Shown: positions 1 to 9,438, counted from the first letter of the stretch. The stretch is 64,000 bases of DNA from Chthonomonadaceae bacterium (GCA_015709495.1 CP054189.1:1178001-1242000); one strand, 5' to 3'. The notes: generated by a model from the sequence alone, not told the origin. Translations and numbers: made by a program.

Positions 1-892
1 ACGTACTCAGGAGCCGTTGGTGGGCGTCCGCTTGTCGCGCGTGGGTGTCGAAGCCGCCTGCGCTGAAATAGACGATGCGAGTCGCCGGTGAAGTGGCCAA
101 GAGTTGCGCGATCTGCCGGAATCCGTTGCCGAACGCGTCGTTGCCATACTGCTCTGCCGGGGTGAACTGCGAAAGCCTCTTATTGAGTTCGGACATCGCG
201 TCGAATGCGGCGATGTTGGCTTGCTGCACGACTCGCTCGGGCGAGCCTTCCTTTGCTGGCGGACCTTGGATCTGACGCAACATTCGCTCGACGTCAGGGT
301 CGCCGATCATCGATTGGATGTCCGTCAGGCTCGCAAAGCACGGGATGCTTGCATCTTTCGCGTGTAAGGCTCGGGGTCGGTCGGTCGACAGGCCGATGGC
401 ATAGACCGGGTTGAACTTGCCGGACTTGAGTTCGCCGTCCGCATGGCGTCCCAGCCATCCGTAGCGAGGAGTGTCACGCCCCCCGGACTGCCAGATGTCC
501 ATGCTCGAAAAGTGCGACCGATCGGGCCGGGGATAGCCGACGCCTTGAACGATCGCCACCTTGCCCTGCTTGAAAAGCTCGGCAAACCCCGAAAGCCCTG
601 GGTGAAGCCCCAGATTGTCGTCCAGCTTCAGGACCTGCTCTTCGGGGATTCCCAGCGTGGGCCGCAACTGGCGGTACTCGGCGCGGGCGTAGGGAATCAC
701 CGTATTCAACCCGTCGTTCCCGCCGGACAGTTGGCAAACGACGAGCACCGTGTCCTTCAGCCGCTTTCCTCCGGTCGCCTGCCGAATGAGGTCGGCCTTG
801 GCAATCGAGGACAGCCACCGTGGCGAAGTCAGTCCGACGGCGATCAAGCCGCTCATTCGGAAGAGGTCCCTGCGCGAAAGGAAATCGTTCAC
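1..892 (-). CDS. DUF1501 family exported protein (3'-truncated by window edge)
   Basis: The gene runs leftwards off the window, so only the N-terminal 297 codons are visible. The GTG start at 892 has GGAG about 9 nt upstream. The N-terminus contains SRRDLFRMSG followed by a hydrophobic stretch, a twin-arginine export signal. The chain then shows GGNDGLNT near residue 60 and SAGGFDTHA near the truncated end, both typical of DUF1501 proteins (sulfatase/phosphatase-like fold, function unknown). Family members usually sit beside a DUF1800 gene; none is inside the window, so it may lie just beyond the left edge. Family is confident, function unknown. Confidence 0.88.
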   Translation of the reverse strand, partial: MNDFLSRRDLFRMSGLIAVGLTSPRWLSSIAKADLIRQATGGKRLKDTVLVVCQLSGGNDGLNTVIPYARAEYRQLRPTLGIPEEQVLKLDDNLGLHPGLSGFAELFKQGKVAIVQGVGYPRPDRSHFSSMDIWQSGGRDTPRYGWLGRHADGELKSGKFNPVYAIGLSTDRPRALHAKDASIPCFASLTDIQSMIGDPDVERMLRQIQGPPAKEGSPERVVQQANIAAFDAMSELNKRLSQFTPAEQYGNDAFGNGFRQIAQLLATSPATRIVYFSAGGFDTHARQADAHQRLLST

Positions 893-988
893 TTCACTAC
901 TCCCTGCTGATACCTATGGTACAACAGACGCTGAAGAAACGGAGACGTTCAATAGCTTTCGACGAGAAAAGTCCCGCAAACGGGATTC

Positions 989-1654
989 TTACGGGGCGAG
1001 GCGCTCCATTTTCACTCCGCTTACATCCATTCTGTAGGGGAGTCCCTTGTCATCCAGCCACGCCTTGCTGTCCCCCTCGACGACAAGGTGGGCTTTGAGA
1101 GCCTTACCGTTCCACTGAATAGATTCCGTTCCGCGGTATTCGGTCGTTGCCAGCCGCCATCGAAGTTCGTTGACGTCGAAGCGGAAGTACTGGACGGAAT
1201 CGCCGACTTTCGGTGCGTCGCGCAGGAACCAGAATTGGCTGGGATTGAGGCTGGGAGCGGTTGGAGCCAGTTCGACGGTGTGGACTTTTCTCACCCCATT
1301 GACTTCTTCGACGGCGTGAGCGCCCTTCTCGTCGAAGGTGACCACAACCTGTCGCCGCATGCGCGGACCCTCGGAGGTCGTCACGTGAAACACCCTCAAG
1401 GGCTCGCCTTTGCCGCCGTAGGTCGATTCGGTCCTCACGGTGACCTTCCGGCCGCCGACCGCTTCGAGATCGACGCTGAGCTGCACCACCTTGTTCCCAT
1501 CCGGAAGGAGTTTGTGGGTGTAGGTGGAGGAACCGCTCGACGCCCCTTGCATGGTGATTTGGAGCTTGACTTGCCCCCCCGAGAGGTTCTGAGCCGCAAG
1601 GGATGAGGCCCCCACGGCAAGGGCCATCAGCTTGATTAAGGGTCGCGGTTTCAT
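989..1654 (-). CDS. hypothetical exported protein, 221 aa
   Basis: I place the start at ATG 1654 because it gives [20 protein letters not shown] followed by AQN, a plausible signal peptide cleaved near residue 21; the longer frame upstream lies inside the neighbouring oxidoreductase gene. The start overlaps the stop of that gene in an ATGA arrangement, so the two are probably translated together. The mature part looks beta-rich, with many alternating charged and hydrophobic residues and no catalytic motif I recognise. It probably acts in the cell envelope. No function assigned. Confidence 0.7.
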   Translation of the reverse strand: MKPRPLIKLMALAVGASSLAAQNLSGGQVKLQITMQGASSGSSTYTHKLLPDGNKVVQLSVDLEAVGGRKVTVRTESTYGGKGEPLRVFHVTTSEGPRMRRQVVVTFDEKGAHAVEEVNGVRKVHTVELAPTAPSLNPSQFWFLRDAPKVGDSVQYFRFDVNELRWRLATTEYRGTESIQWNGKALKAHLVVEGDSKAWLDDKGLPYRMDVSGVKMERLAP

Positions 1655-2634
1655 GTCGGTTTCAGTAGCAGGCTCGCCGCCCTTTCGCCCGATTCGAAAG
1701 CGTACTCGACCCTCGCGCCATACACGCCGTCTCCTGCGACGACCACGCGAGACATCTTCGAGTTGACCGATTCGAACAGCGATGTGGTTTCGGGGTGGCT
1801 GAACCTGTAGCGGACGACCCCAGCCACTTCGGGCTGATCCCAATCCTTACCGTAAAGACGGGTGACGTAAGAGATCGTAGCGGCGACTATGGTGTCGTCC
1901 TCACTCTCGAAGTTCATCGCGCTGTATCGGGGCCCCAACTGAGCCACGAAAGCCGTATGGCCCTCGGGCGCCCTCTCCGGGCATTTCGCGCTCTCGATGC
2001 TCAGCCAGGTCAAAGGGTGCGTCTGGTCGGGGTCCAGAAGCGCGTGGTATTTGAGGCCCTCGAGCGGCTTTGCGTAGCCCAGCATGGCGCTGAGACAGGA
2101 GCGGTACGAAGCGTTTGCAAGGGCCCTGCTTTCCCCAATCGAGGCGAGGAGCTCCTTCGTGATCGGCACAGGCGGAGTCAGAATCAACGCGTCGAACTCC
2201 TCTCCGGCGACCTCATACCTTGCTTGCGGCAGTGACCCGATCCTCAAGACGTTGGCATCAAATCGAATGTCGAGGCCCTCGCTTAGCCGAAGCGGAAGCT
2301 GCTCGTTTCCCTTGAGGTAAGTGAAACGCGCGAGCATGTTGACCGAAGCGTGGCCCAAAGACGCCCGCAACCCCGAATGCACGAAGATCGGCAGTTCGAC
2401 CTGCACCAGGCCCTCGGTACAAAGTTCTTCGAACATCACGGGCTCAATCGAGCGGCCCCGTGGAGCGATGCTCGTCGCGCCTGTGTCGAAAACGTAGCCG
2501 CCGAGCGAGCGGGTTTCGACTCGGCCCCCGACTCGATCTGATTTTTCGAACACGACGCAATCGATGCCCGCGCGTTTGAGTTGGCGAGCGGCTGCAAGTC
2601 CCGAGATTCCAGCGCCGATAACGGCAACCCTCAA
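1651..2634 (-). CDS. FAD-dependent amine-oxidase/renalase-like oxidoreductase
   Basis: The 327-residue product begins with a dinucleotide-binding fold, [15 protein letters not shown] at residues 5-19, then an acidic residue ending the second strand and RVGGRVETR around residue 40, the usual pattern of flavin amine oxidases. DTGATSI near residue 52 matches renalase-like proteins, and the C-terminal [20 protein letters not shown] is the second FAD-contact motif of the fold. The start codon is TTG with no clear ribosome site. It probably oxidises a small reduced substrate using bound FAD in the cytoplasm. It is the first gene of a coupled pair with the exported protein downstream. Substrate unknown. 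Confidence 0.8.
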   Translation of the reverse strand: MRVAVIGAGISGLAAARQLKRAGIDCVVFEKSDRVGGRVETRSLGGYVFDTGATSIAPRGRSIEPVMFEELCTEGLVQVELPIFVHSGLRASLGHASVNMLARFTYLKGNEQLPLRLSEGLDIRFDANVLRIGSLPQARYEVAGEEFDALILTPPVPITKELLASIGESRALANASYRSCLSAMLGYAKPLEGLKYHALLDPDQTHPLTWLSIESAKCPERAPEGHTAFVAQLGPRYSAMNFESEDDTIVAATISYVTRLYGKDWDQPEVAGVVRYRFSHPETTSLFESVNSKMSRVVVAGDGVYGARVEYAFESGERAASLLLKPT

Positions 2635-2780
2635 AGCTGCGCACCCGGCTCGGGCGTTCTTGTCGTTCGAAGGGTGTGCATTGGATCAGTCCCAACAAAG
2701 AGCGAAGGCCCCCGCTCTTGCCCCAGGCCATGTTACTTGAGCCGGAGTTCCCGGCGCACGGCGGTATAATTCGAACTCAG

Positions 2781-3191
2781 ATGCCACAGTCGTTTCATCT
2801 TGCCGTCGTCGCGCCCGACCGAAGCGTCGTTGAGTTGGAGGTCGTTTCGATCGTTGCTCCGGGCCAAGAAGGGTACTTCGGAACGCTCGCGAACCACGTG
2901 CCGTTCGTCGCCGCGCTCAAGGCCGGGCTCCTCGAATACGAACTCCCCGACGGACAGCGCCAATTCGTCGCGCTCGGTGGCGGGTTCTTTGAGATGGACG
3001 GCAAGCGGGCGACGGTGCTCGCCGACAGCGCCGATCTCGCCAGCGAAATCGACGTCGCCAAGGCTCAGCAGGACCTTGAGATGGCGAGGGCCGCTCTGAA
3101 GGGAGAGTCTTCCGAAATGACCACCGAAGAGGCTCAGCGGGCCATCGACGTTGCCATCAGCCGACTCCGCGCTGCCCAAACGAAGCACTAA
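2781..3191 (+). CDS. atpC: F-type ATP synthase epsilon subunit
   Basis: This 136-residue protein has the epsilon-subunit layout: an N-terminal beta-sandwich containing SIVAPGQEGYFGTLANHVPF and GGGFFEMDGKRATVLADSA, followed by a two-helix C-terminal domain from about residue 88 rich in Ala, Glu and Arg. Epsilon couples the central stalk to the rotor and can inhibit ATP hydrolysis. ATG 2781 was chosen over an upstream in-frame start because it begins at the conserved domain and a TATAAT box at 2765-2770 lies just before it. Unusually, no atpD or other ATP synthase gene is adjacent; the flanking genes are a divergent oxidoreductase and a DUF389 protein. Confidence 0.93.
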   Translation: MPQSFHLAVVAPDRSVVELEVVSIVAPGQEGYFGTLANHVPFVAALKAGLLEYELPDGQRQFVALGGGFFEMDGKRATVLADSADLASEIDVAKAQQDLEMARAALKGESSEMTTEEAQRAIDVAISRLRAAQTKH

Positions 3192-3249
3192 CTCCTGGTC
3201 CCCGCCGACTCGCGAGCCCCCATCGTTTCCTTCTGGTTCGAGAAACGGT

Positions 3250-3255
3250 TATCCT
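3250..3255 (+). promoter_or_regulatory. -10 hexamer TATCCT of a probably leaderless transcript
   Basis: The hexamer ends 6 nt before the GTG start at 3262, the distance at which transcription would begin at the start codon. No ribosome-binding site lies between. No clear -35 element is visible. Confidence 0.5.
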
Positions 3256-3261
3256 TATGCC

Positions 3262-4914
3262 GTGATCGATGCCGAGAGCCGACCTTGGTACGACCTGCGG
3301 CCCCGACTGACCCGCGAGCAGCGCAAGGCCGTTTTCAAGGAGATCGAGTCTTCTTCGTCGCCTTCCTGGCGTTTTTGGGTCCTCACGTTTCTCTCGACGG
3401 CGATCGCGGCTTATGGACTTCTCGCGAACAGCACCGCGGTGGTGGTGGGCGCGATGCTGGTCGCCCCTCTTATGGGCCCGATCTTCGGTTTGGCGCTCGC
3501 CACCGTCACAGGCCACGCGGTTCTAATGAAGCGCTCGTTGATCGCCGAGGTCTTCGGCGTGGCGCTCGCCATCGGGGTCGGATGGCTGATCGGTTCGATG
3601 CCCCTCAATATGGGGGCGACGCCGGAGATGCAGGCCCGCATTGCCCCGACTCTCTATGACCTCTTGATCGCGATCTTCTCGGGCATGGCGGGCGCGTATG
3701 CGAGCGCAAACTCTCGCGTCAACGCGGCTCTGCCGGGCGTGGCGATCTCGGTCGCTCTCGTGCCTCCGCTCGCTTCTTGCGGGCTGTATTTGGCGCTGGG
3801 AGAATACTCGGCCAGCCTAGGCGCATTCTTGCTGTTCACCGCCAACTTCTTCGCGATCCAGCTTGCCTCCTGCGGCGTCTACCTCCTTTTCAACCTGGGA
3901 GCGGAGCGAGAGGTTCGCCGGCTTGGGGTCGGCAAGTTCATCGTGCGGTTTACGCCGAGCCTCTTGGGAGTGGCGCTCATGGCGTGGTTCTTGACCGGGA
4001 CCTTGACTCGAATCATTGAGGACAGGAGGCTGCAAACCCAGTTGGTCCGGGAGCTTTCAGAGCAGTTTGCTAAACGAACGGGCGGAAGGCTACAAGGGGC
4101 GCCTGAGATTCGGGAGGAGAACGGGGCGCTCGTCGTCACTGCGGTCGCGCTCACCCCCCGACCCTTCGAGCCGACCCACATCGAAGAGATCGAGGATCGA
4201 CTCTGTCAGGCCTGCGACCGCGACGTGCGCCTGATCGTAAGGTCGATCCAGTCTCGCGACGCGGATCGAGACGGCATCGTGTTTCACACCGCGGGCGAGA
4301 GGCTCGCCTCAGAGATCGCCGAAGAGGGTCGAGCCGTTCTTGGGAGCGCTCGGGATTCCCTTGTGGAGTCGCTCTCCAAGTTTGAAGGAGCAAGCCTGAC
4401 CGATCTTTACCGAACACAGTCGAACGCCAGCCTCGAATTCACCGCCGTGGTGGCTACGCCCGTCCCGATCGGCCCGGAATCCGTCGCCGCCATGGAGGAG
4501 GGGCTGAATCGAAGGCTCGATGCGAAGTCCAGGCTGATCGTCAGGTCGGTTCTCACCCGAGACGCCAACTCCGAGAGGTTCATCTACGATCCCGTCCCGG
4601 AGAAAGCGCCGCGCCTGACTGAATCTCAGATCGCTCTGCAGAAGAGGGTGACGGAAGTGATCGGCCGTCGCATGGCGGAAATCCCCGGTGCGGTCGTGGG
4701 GGAGGTGCAATTCGAGGAGCGCGCAAGCGTTGTGTGGGTGAGGGTTCGGATCGAAGCGCCGGAAGTGGCCGGCCCCGAAGCCGTCCGACGAATCGAGCAA
4801 GACCTGAGGCAATACGTCGACCCGAGACTTCGGCTGCAAGCGCGGTCGGTGGTCTCCGCGACGGCGACGGCTTCGGGTTGGAATCTCGGCGAAATCCCGA
4901 CACCTGAACCCTGA
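3262..4914 (+). CDS. DUF389 family membrane protein with triplicated C-terminal domain
   Basis: The 550-residue product has about six transmembrane helices in residues 40-250, including STAVVVGAMLVAPLMGPIFG and LPGVAISVALVPPLASCG, the hallmark segments of DUF389 proteins (function unknown, proposed transport or stress role). The soluble remainder holds three copies of a roughly 100-residue module. Each contains a Pro-rich turn, an acidic helix and an RLIVRSV-like strand (beginning near residues 290, 395 and 480). GTG 3262 was chosen because the membrane domain starts soon after and a -10 box sits 6 nt upstream; an earlier in-frame start would overlap atpC. Confidence 0.85.
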   Translation: MIDAESRPWYDLRPRLTREQRKAVFKEIESSSSPSWRFWVLTFLSTAIAAYGLLANSTAVVVGAMLVAPLMGPIFGLALATVTGHAVLMKRSLIAEVFGVALAIGVGWLIGSMPLNMGATPEMQARIAPTLYDLLIAIFSGMAGAYASANSRVNAALPGVAISVALVPPLASCGLYLALGEYSASLGAFLLFTANFFAIQLASCGVYLLFNLGAEREVRRLGVGKFIVRFTPSLLGVALMAWFLTGTLTRIIEDRRLQTQLVRELSEQFAKRTGGRLQGAPEIREENGALVVTAVALTPRPFEPTHIEEIEDRLCQACDRDVRLIVRSIQSRDADRDGIVFHTAGERLASEIAEEGRAVLGSARDSLVESLSKFEGASLTDLYRTQSNASLEFTAVVATPVPIGPESVAAMEEGLNRRLDAKSRLIVRSVLTRDANSERFIYDPVPEKAPRLTESQIALQKRVTEVIGRRMAEIPGAVVGEVQFEERASVVWVRVRIEAPEVAGPEAVRRIEQDLRQYVDPRLRLQARSVVSATATASGWNLGEIPTPEP

Positions 4915-4965
4915 CCCCGTCAGTGCGTTCCAGCCAACGGCGCGCGCGATGTTGTACGCTTAGGA

Positions 4966-5535
4966 ATGCGCGGCGCGTCATCGTTGGCTCGCGCCGGAAT
5001 GACCTTGAGTTACTTCTTACGACCTCGCGACTTCGAAAAGGCCGTCGAGCCAGAGCTTTCCGTTCTGTTTCGAGTGGCGCGCCGCATGGGCGCAACTTCT
5101 GAAGAAGCCGAAGACCTTGTGCAAACGACGCTGCTCAAGGCCTACCAGCAATGGGACCGGTTCGATGGCCGGTTCTTGCGGAGTTGGCTCATTCGAATCC
5201 TTCGGAACGAGCGCCTTATGAACCTAAGATCGGCACGGCCGGTCGACAACATCGACGACATCGAACTGGTGGAAGAACCGGATTCCACGTTCTGGTCGGT
5301 GATCGCCGACAGGCTCGATGCCGACGAGATTCTTAGGGCCATTGAGACATTGCCGGAACCCTATCGGCTTGCGGTGCATTTCTGCGATGTAGAAGACATG
5401 ACGTATGAAGAGGCCAGCGAAGCGATGGAGGTTCCGATTGGGACGGTTCGCTCACGGTTGTTCCGAGGGCGAAAGCTCATCCAGCGCCAATTGGCCGGCT
5501 TAGCGGGATCGATTCCCGAATCTGATTTAGAATGA
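4966..5535 (+). CDS. ECF-type RNA polymerase sigma factor
   Basis: The 189-residue protein has region 2 (EEAEDLVQTTLLKAYQQWDRF, split here as sigma2 helices near residues 45-65, then RSWLIRILRN) and region 4 (LPEPYRLAVHFCDVEDMTYEEASEAM... with GTVRSRLFRGRKL near residues 155-175). This is the minimal layout of group 4 sigma factors that redirect RNA polymerase in response to an envelope or redox signal. A TACGCT -10 hexamer ends 5 nt before the ATG. The stop overlaps the start of the membrane protein downstream (ATGA), the usual arrangement for a sigma/anti-sigma pair. Confidence 0.93.
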   Translation: MRGASSLARAGMTLSYFLRPRDFEKAVEPELSVLFRVARRMGATSEEAEDLVQTTLLKAYQQWDRFDGRFLRSWLIRILRNERLMNLRSARPVDNIDDIELVEEPDSTFWSVIADRLDADEILRAIETLPEPYRLAVHFCDVEDMTYEEASEAMEVPIGTVRSRLFRGRKLIQRQLAGLAGSIPESDLE

Positions 5536-6236
5536 ACGTGGACTGGCAGTCGTACCTGGACGGGTCGCTCGAAGGCGAAGAACTCCGGCAAGCAGATTCC
5601 CTGCTCGCCGACGACGCTCGGGCGCAAGCGGAGCTCGAAGCCCTCAAGCGGCTTCGAAGCGCGGTCCGCCAGGCTGCCCTCGCGGAAGCGGTACCCATCG
5701 AGTCGCTGCGGCGCGGCCTCTCCCAGGTTGTCCAGACTCCCAGAGAAGCTCGCCCCGCCCCCCGGCCTTGGTTCCAGTGGTCTTTCGCCGCGGCTGCGGC
5801 GATTCTCGTTCTCGTCATGGCCCTAAGTTGGTTCCGACCTAGCGGTTCTCCTTTCGGATCGGAGCTCGTCGCCGTCAACGGCCAGATGATCAGCGACCCG
5901 GCGTTCGCAAGGGATTGGCTCCGCCAGAACGCCAGCCTCGGCCCCGTGCCGATGGTTAACTTGGCGGGGGTCGCCGACCTCAACCATTGCTGCTACGGCT
6001 CGGGTTGGGCTTGTTACGAGTTCATGGTCGAAGGCAAGGAATACAAGCTCGTGATTCGCGAGCGCACTGAGCAGCTTCCAGGGCAAAAGAGGCTCGTCGA
6101 CGGAGTTCCATTCTACGTCGATGAGGGGATTTGCTGGAGTTGCCCGAACTTCACGTACCAGGTTCTCGGGGGCGACGAAGACACCCGCTGGAAGGTTGCC
6201 ATCGAAGCGGCGGCGCAGACTCTGCACCGATCCTGA
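5532..6236 (+). CDS. probable anti-sigma factor with periplasmic cysteine-rich domain
   Basis: The 234-residue product starts 4 nt inside the sigma gene. Residues 1-65 form a charged cytosolic domain (SYLDGSLEGEELRQADSLLA) resembling the short N-terminal helices of anti-sigma proteins but lacking the HxxxCxxC zinc motif. One membrane helix spans about 84-101. The outer domain carries NHCCYGSGWAC (H152, C153, C154, C161) and CWSC (201-204), which could bind metal or form reactive disulfides. I infer that it holds the sigma factor at the membrane and responds to metal or redox state outside the cytoplasm. Its role rests on gene order and topology. Confidence 0.75.
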   Translation: MNVDWQSYLDGSLEGEELRQADSLLADDARAQAELEALKRLRSAVRQAALAEAVPIESLRRGLSQVVQTPREARPAPRPWFQWSFAAAAAILVLVMALSWFRPSGSPFGSELVAVNGQMISDPAFARDWLRQNASLGPVPMVNLAGVADLNHCCYGSGWACYEFMVEGKEYKLVIRERTEQLPGQKRLVDGVPFYVDEGICWSCPNFTYQVLGGDEDTRWKVAIEAAAQTLHRS

Positions 6237-6245
6237 GCGGCTCGC

Positions 6246-7157
6246 TTAGGGTCGCAGGACTTCGAGTTCGGCGATCACGTGGTGCGGATCGAACTTCAGG
6301 GCTTCCCGAAACGCCTCTCGGGCGTCGTCACCGCGCCCAAGCCGCCGCAAGGCGATCCCCCGTTGCGCGTGAGCCTCGGCGTACCTCGGGTTGAGCCTTA
6401 CTGCGGTATCGAGGTGGTCGAGGGCCTGGCCGAGCCGGTCGAGTTCCAACAGAACCTGCGCATACTTGCAATGCAGGTCAGGGTAGTGCCCGACGGCTCG
6501 CAGCGCGATCTCATAGTGCGCAGCTGCTTGGTCGAATCTCCCTTCCTTGGCGTACCCTTCGGCGACGGTGACGTAGAAGCTCTCGCCTTGGCTACTCCCT
6601 TCGAGCGCGTTTTCGAGCAACTTGCAAACACCTTCCGCGTCCTGGGCCCGGATCGCCCTCAGCAACGCCTCATGTTCGGAGCGCTCTCGGAACCGAGACG
6701 CGACCTCAGGGAATTCTGCGCTGGCGAGCGCGGCCTCCCAGTTTTCGCTTTGTACGTGAATCATCGCTCGCAGAAGCGCGGCGTCGGCGTAATTGGGGTT
6801 CAGCGCAAGAGCCTCTTCCAAGGAGGACTGGGCCTTGGCGGGCTCGTTCATCGAGAAGTACGCCCAGGCCAAGCGGAAGCGTAGGTCGGCGTAGTCTGGC
6901 CGGACCGCTACCGCCTCGCTCAGGTGAGAGGCTGCCACATCGAATCTGCCGCTGATCGCAAACGCAAAGGCAAGCCGCGAATGCGCCTGCACCCAGTATT
7001 CTTCGGCCGTTTTGCGGAGGGCGGGCTCGCATCTCTGTTCGAGGCAACGCCTCAACGCTTCTACAGCTTCTTCAAAGGAGCCTGCCTCAAACGCTCGGAT
7101 TCCGGCGTCGAAGTCCGCGTTGCGGCCAAAACCAAACCACCTCGTGACCAGTGCCAT
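6246..7157 (-). CDS. tetratricopeptide repeat protein, 303 aa
   Basis: From residue 15 onward the protein is made of TPR units, for example AVRPDYADLRFRLAWAYFSM, LALNPNYADAALLRAMIHVQ and VRLNPRYAEAHAQRGIALRR, with about seven repeats in two blocks. TPR arrays act as scaffolds for protein partners; no partner is identifiable. No signal peptide or membrane helix is seen, so it is probably cytoplasmic. ATG 7157 was chosen over an upstream start because a CATAAT hexamer lies 10 nt before it. The gene faces the sigma/anti-sigma pair tail to tail with a 9-nt gap. Confidence 0.85.
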   Translation of the reverse strand: MALVTRWFGFGRNADFDAGIRAFEAGSFEEAVEALRRCLEQRCEPALRKTAEEYWVQAHSRLAFAFAISGRFDVAASHLSEAVAVRPDYADLRFRLAWAYFSMNEPAKAQSSLEEALALNPNYADAALLRAMIHVQSENWEAALASAEFPEVASRFRERSEHEALLRAIRAQDAEGVCKLLENALEGSSQGESFYVTVAEGYAKEGRFDQAAAHYEIALRAVGHYPDLHCKYAQVLLELDRLGQALDHLDTAVRLNPRYAEAHAQRGIALRRLGRGDDAREAFREALKFDPHHVIAELEVLRP

Positions 7158-7310
7158 CGATAGCTCAATTATGGTTAGAAATCGCCCCGTCAAGAGAGCG
7201 ATTTATCGAGGACTTTGGCCGTCCTGGCCCACCCTTCGGCCGCTCCATCGGCAATCAAACGGACGGCCGCCAAGGCGCGTTCGCTTCGCTTCACCGGGCA
7301 GCAGCGGGAA

Positions 7311-8117
7311 TCACGCTTCGAATTCCATGCCGTCGAACCCCACCTCGATCCCGTGGGGGTTGAGCAGCGATTCGAGCTCGGCGTGCGTGCATTCGCCGTT
7401 ATGGGAATGGTGGGTTGTGACCACCCTGGAATTGTCACCCAAAAAACCCATTTCGCGAAGCCGCTCCACCACCCGAATGCAGTCTCCAATATCGAGGTGT
7501 CCTTCGTACGAAGTGGCTGCGCCGCCTTCGGTGCATTCGATCACCAGCGCGTGGGCCACCCTCCCCGAAAGGAACTCAAACGTCTCTTCGTCCCAAACGC
7601 CCGTGTCGGTCGCATAAAGGAGCGTTCGGCCGTCCCTCTCGATGAGGAAATTCAAGCTGTCTTCCTCCGGGACGTGTTGGGCGCGAATCGAGGTGATCGA
7701 ATAGGGGCCGTGCGTGAACCCCTGGAAGCTGCGGGTTTCAACGAGATCGATCGGCCAGTTGGGGTAGCGTTCTCGCGCCATCGCGCAGACCGTCGCGTTG
7801 CCATAGACCGAAAAGCAGAGGTACTCCAGGTTCGAAAACGGGAACATCCCGTACTGCAGTTCCTCGACGGCGAAGTGGTCGGCGTGGCTGTGCGTGATCA
7901 GGAGGGCGGTCCAGTCCCTCACATCGAGCTGATCGCGGTGGATGTGCGCGAGGGTGTCCGGGGGGAGGTCGATCTTGAGTGAACCATCGACGAGCGCCGC
8001 GGATCGGGTTCGCATATCCTTGCCCCCGTGTTGGCGCGCAAACTGGCTCACCCGCGTATTGGAAAGGAATGCGGGGATCCCGTCTGCTGCGCCTGTTCCG
8101 AGCAAGCGTACAACCAT
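7311..8117 (-). CDS. metallo-beta-lactamase fold hydrolase (PhnP/RNase Z-like)
   Basis: The 268-residue protein opens with VVRLLGTGAADGIPAF, the first strand and glycine turn of the fold, and carries the metal motif THSHADH at residues 75-81. Later ligands are probably DTG near residue 165 and the ECTEGG and TTHHSH segments. This layout matches PhnP-type phosphodiesterases and RNase Z relatives that use two metal ions to cleave phosphodiesters. No C-P lyase genes are present, so a phosphonate role is not supported. ATG 8117 was chosen because it sits directly before the conserved first strand. It lies 32 nt downstream of the DUF1015 gene and is probably co-transcribed. Confidence 0.82.
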   Translation of the reverse strand: MVVRLLGTGAADGIPAFLSNTRVSQFARQHGGKDMRTRSAALVDGSLKIDLPPDTLAHIHRDQLDVRDWTALLITHSHADHFAVEELQYGMFPFSNLEYLCFSVYGNATVCAMARERYPNWPIDLVETRSFQGFTHGPYSITSIRAQHVPEEDSLNFLIERDGRTLLYATDTGVWDEETFEFLSGRVAHALVIECTEGGAATSYEGHLDIGDCIRVVERLREMGFLGDNSRVVTTHHSHNGECTHAELESLLNPHGIEVGFDGMEFEA

Positions 8118-8149
8118 GAGGTTCTCTTTCGCCAGAATAAGACCAACCG

Positions 8150-9430
8150 TTAGTTCTCGAACAAATCGAAGGACCAAAGGACTAGGCCGCTCAGCAGTTT
8201 GGGATAGTAGTACGTGCTCTTTTGGGGCATCTTTTCGCCGCCCAAAGCGATCTCTTTCATGTCTTCGACAGAGGGCGGGTTCATGAGGAACGCATAGGCG
8301 CCCGATTGGGTCGCGCCGAGCGCCTCTTCGGGGTCTCGGGTATAGCTAAAGAAGTCTTGGCCGGTCAGCCCCAAGGCTTTCTCGAAGACCACCTTGTGCA
8401 GAATGGTCACGTCAAGCTTCTTGTACCTCGGACTGTTGTCGCCTTCGACCCACCGGGCTGCGAGGTCTGGGTCTTCGAGGCACAGCAGCATCCCCACGCC
8501 TCCTGGCTGAGCGACGCCCAACACGCGGGTGTCGTCCGCTCGGAGGCGGTTCAACTCGGAAAGTAGCTGCTCGTTCGGCAGTCTTCGGGTGTTAAATCGC
8601 GTTTGCAGCGCCTGATCCACCTTCATGGGGCTCAGCGGCATCTCCTTGACGATCCGGTGCGTCGGCAGGATCACAAGGCCAGGATCGGCCATGCTGCCGA
8701 GCGCCATGAGCATGAAGTCCTCCGCCACGACCCCTTCCTTCTCGCCGATCGACTCGCGATAGGTTCTCGAAGTCTCGTAACGATGGTGGCCGTCCGCGAT
8801 CCAAACTCTTCGGTCCTGCATCGCACGGGTGAGCGCGGCGACGGCCTCCGGGTCGGAGATCAGTTCGAGTCGATGCGAGACCCCGTCCGGCCCGTCATAC
8901 GTGGCGAGGAGTTCTGCGGGGGCTGAGGCGAGCGCGTCGAAGCCCGACCCATCGTCGTCCTCGAACAGCCCATAAATTGGCTCGACGATGGCTTGGGTCG
9001 CCTCCATGAGCCGGAGCCGGTCCTCTTTGTGCTTGGGAAAAGTCTCCTCATGGGGCAGGACGACGCCCTTTTCGTAAGGCTCGGTTTTGAGAAGCGCGAA
9101 GAACGAGGTCCTTGTGACGGGCTCTTGCCTACCGGGAATCGAAAACGTTTGAACGTAGCGATAGTAGCCCAGCCCAGGGTCCACGGCCAGTTGGCCTTCC
9201 CTCCGCCATTCTGCCAGGCGGGCCGAACTGCGGCCGTATTTCACGAACTTGCTTCGGTCGTCCGGCAATTGCTCGGGAAGCGTGATCCAGACGATGTTCT
9301 TGGGGTTCTTGGCCGCAAAGGCGTCCCGTTCCTCTGGCGACAACACATCGTAGGGAGGGGCGACCAACTCGTCGATCGGGCCTGCCGACTGGCTGAAGCG
9401 CAATGCGCGGAACGGGCGGATCGTTGCCAT
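8150..9430 (-). CDS. DUF1015 family protein, 426 aa
   Basis: The sequence begins IRPFRALRF and continues with VAPPYDVLSPEERDAF, then contains VWIADGHHRYETSRTYRE near residue 215 and ILPTHRIV near residue 255, all signatures of the DUF1015 family. These are cytosolic proteins often found near serine or D-3-phosphoglycerate metabolism; no biochemical activity is firmly known. ATG 9430 was chosen because a TAAACT -10 hexamer ends 8 nt upstream, while the alternative ATG 18 nt earlier would lie within the promoter. The gene diverges from the polyprenyl synthase gene. Confidence 0.87.
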   Translation of the reverse strand: MATIRPFRALRFSQSAGPIDELVAPPYDVLSPEERDAFAAKNPKNIVWITLPEQLPDDRSKFVKYGRSSARLAEWRREGQLAVDPGLGYYRYVQTFSIPGRQEPVTRTSFFALLKTEPYEKGVVLPHEETFPKHKEDRLRLMEATQAIVEPIYGLFEDDDGSGFDALASAPAELLATYDGPDGVSHRLELISDPEAVAALTRAMQDRRVWIADGHHRYETSRTYRESIGEKEGVVAEDFMLMALGSMADPGLVILPTHRIVKEMPLSPMKVDQALQTRFNTRRLPNEQLLSELNRLRADDTRVLGVAQPGGVGMLLCLEDPDLAARWVEGDNSPRYKKLDVTILHKVVFEKALGLTGQDFFSYTRDPEEALGATQSGAYAFLMNPPSVEDMKEIALGGEKMPQKSTYYYPKLLSGLVLWSFDLFEN

Positions 9431-9438
9431 CGGTTCCC

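Noticed and set aside
1-585. Several plus-strand frames over the DUF1501 region
   Set aside because: They overlap a clear DUF1501 coding sequence on the minus strand and show no family motifs.
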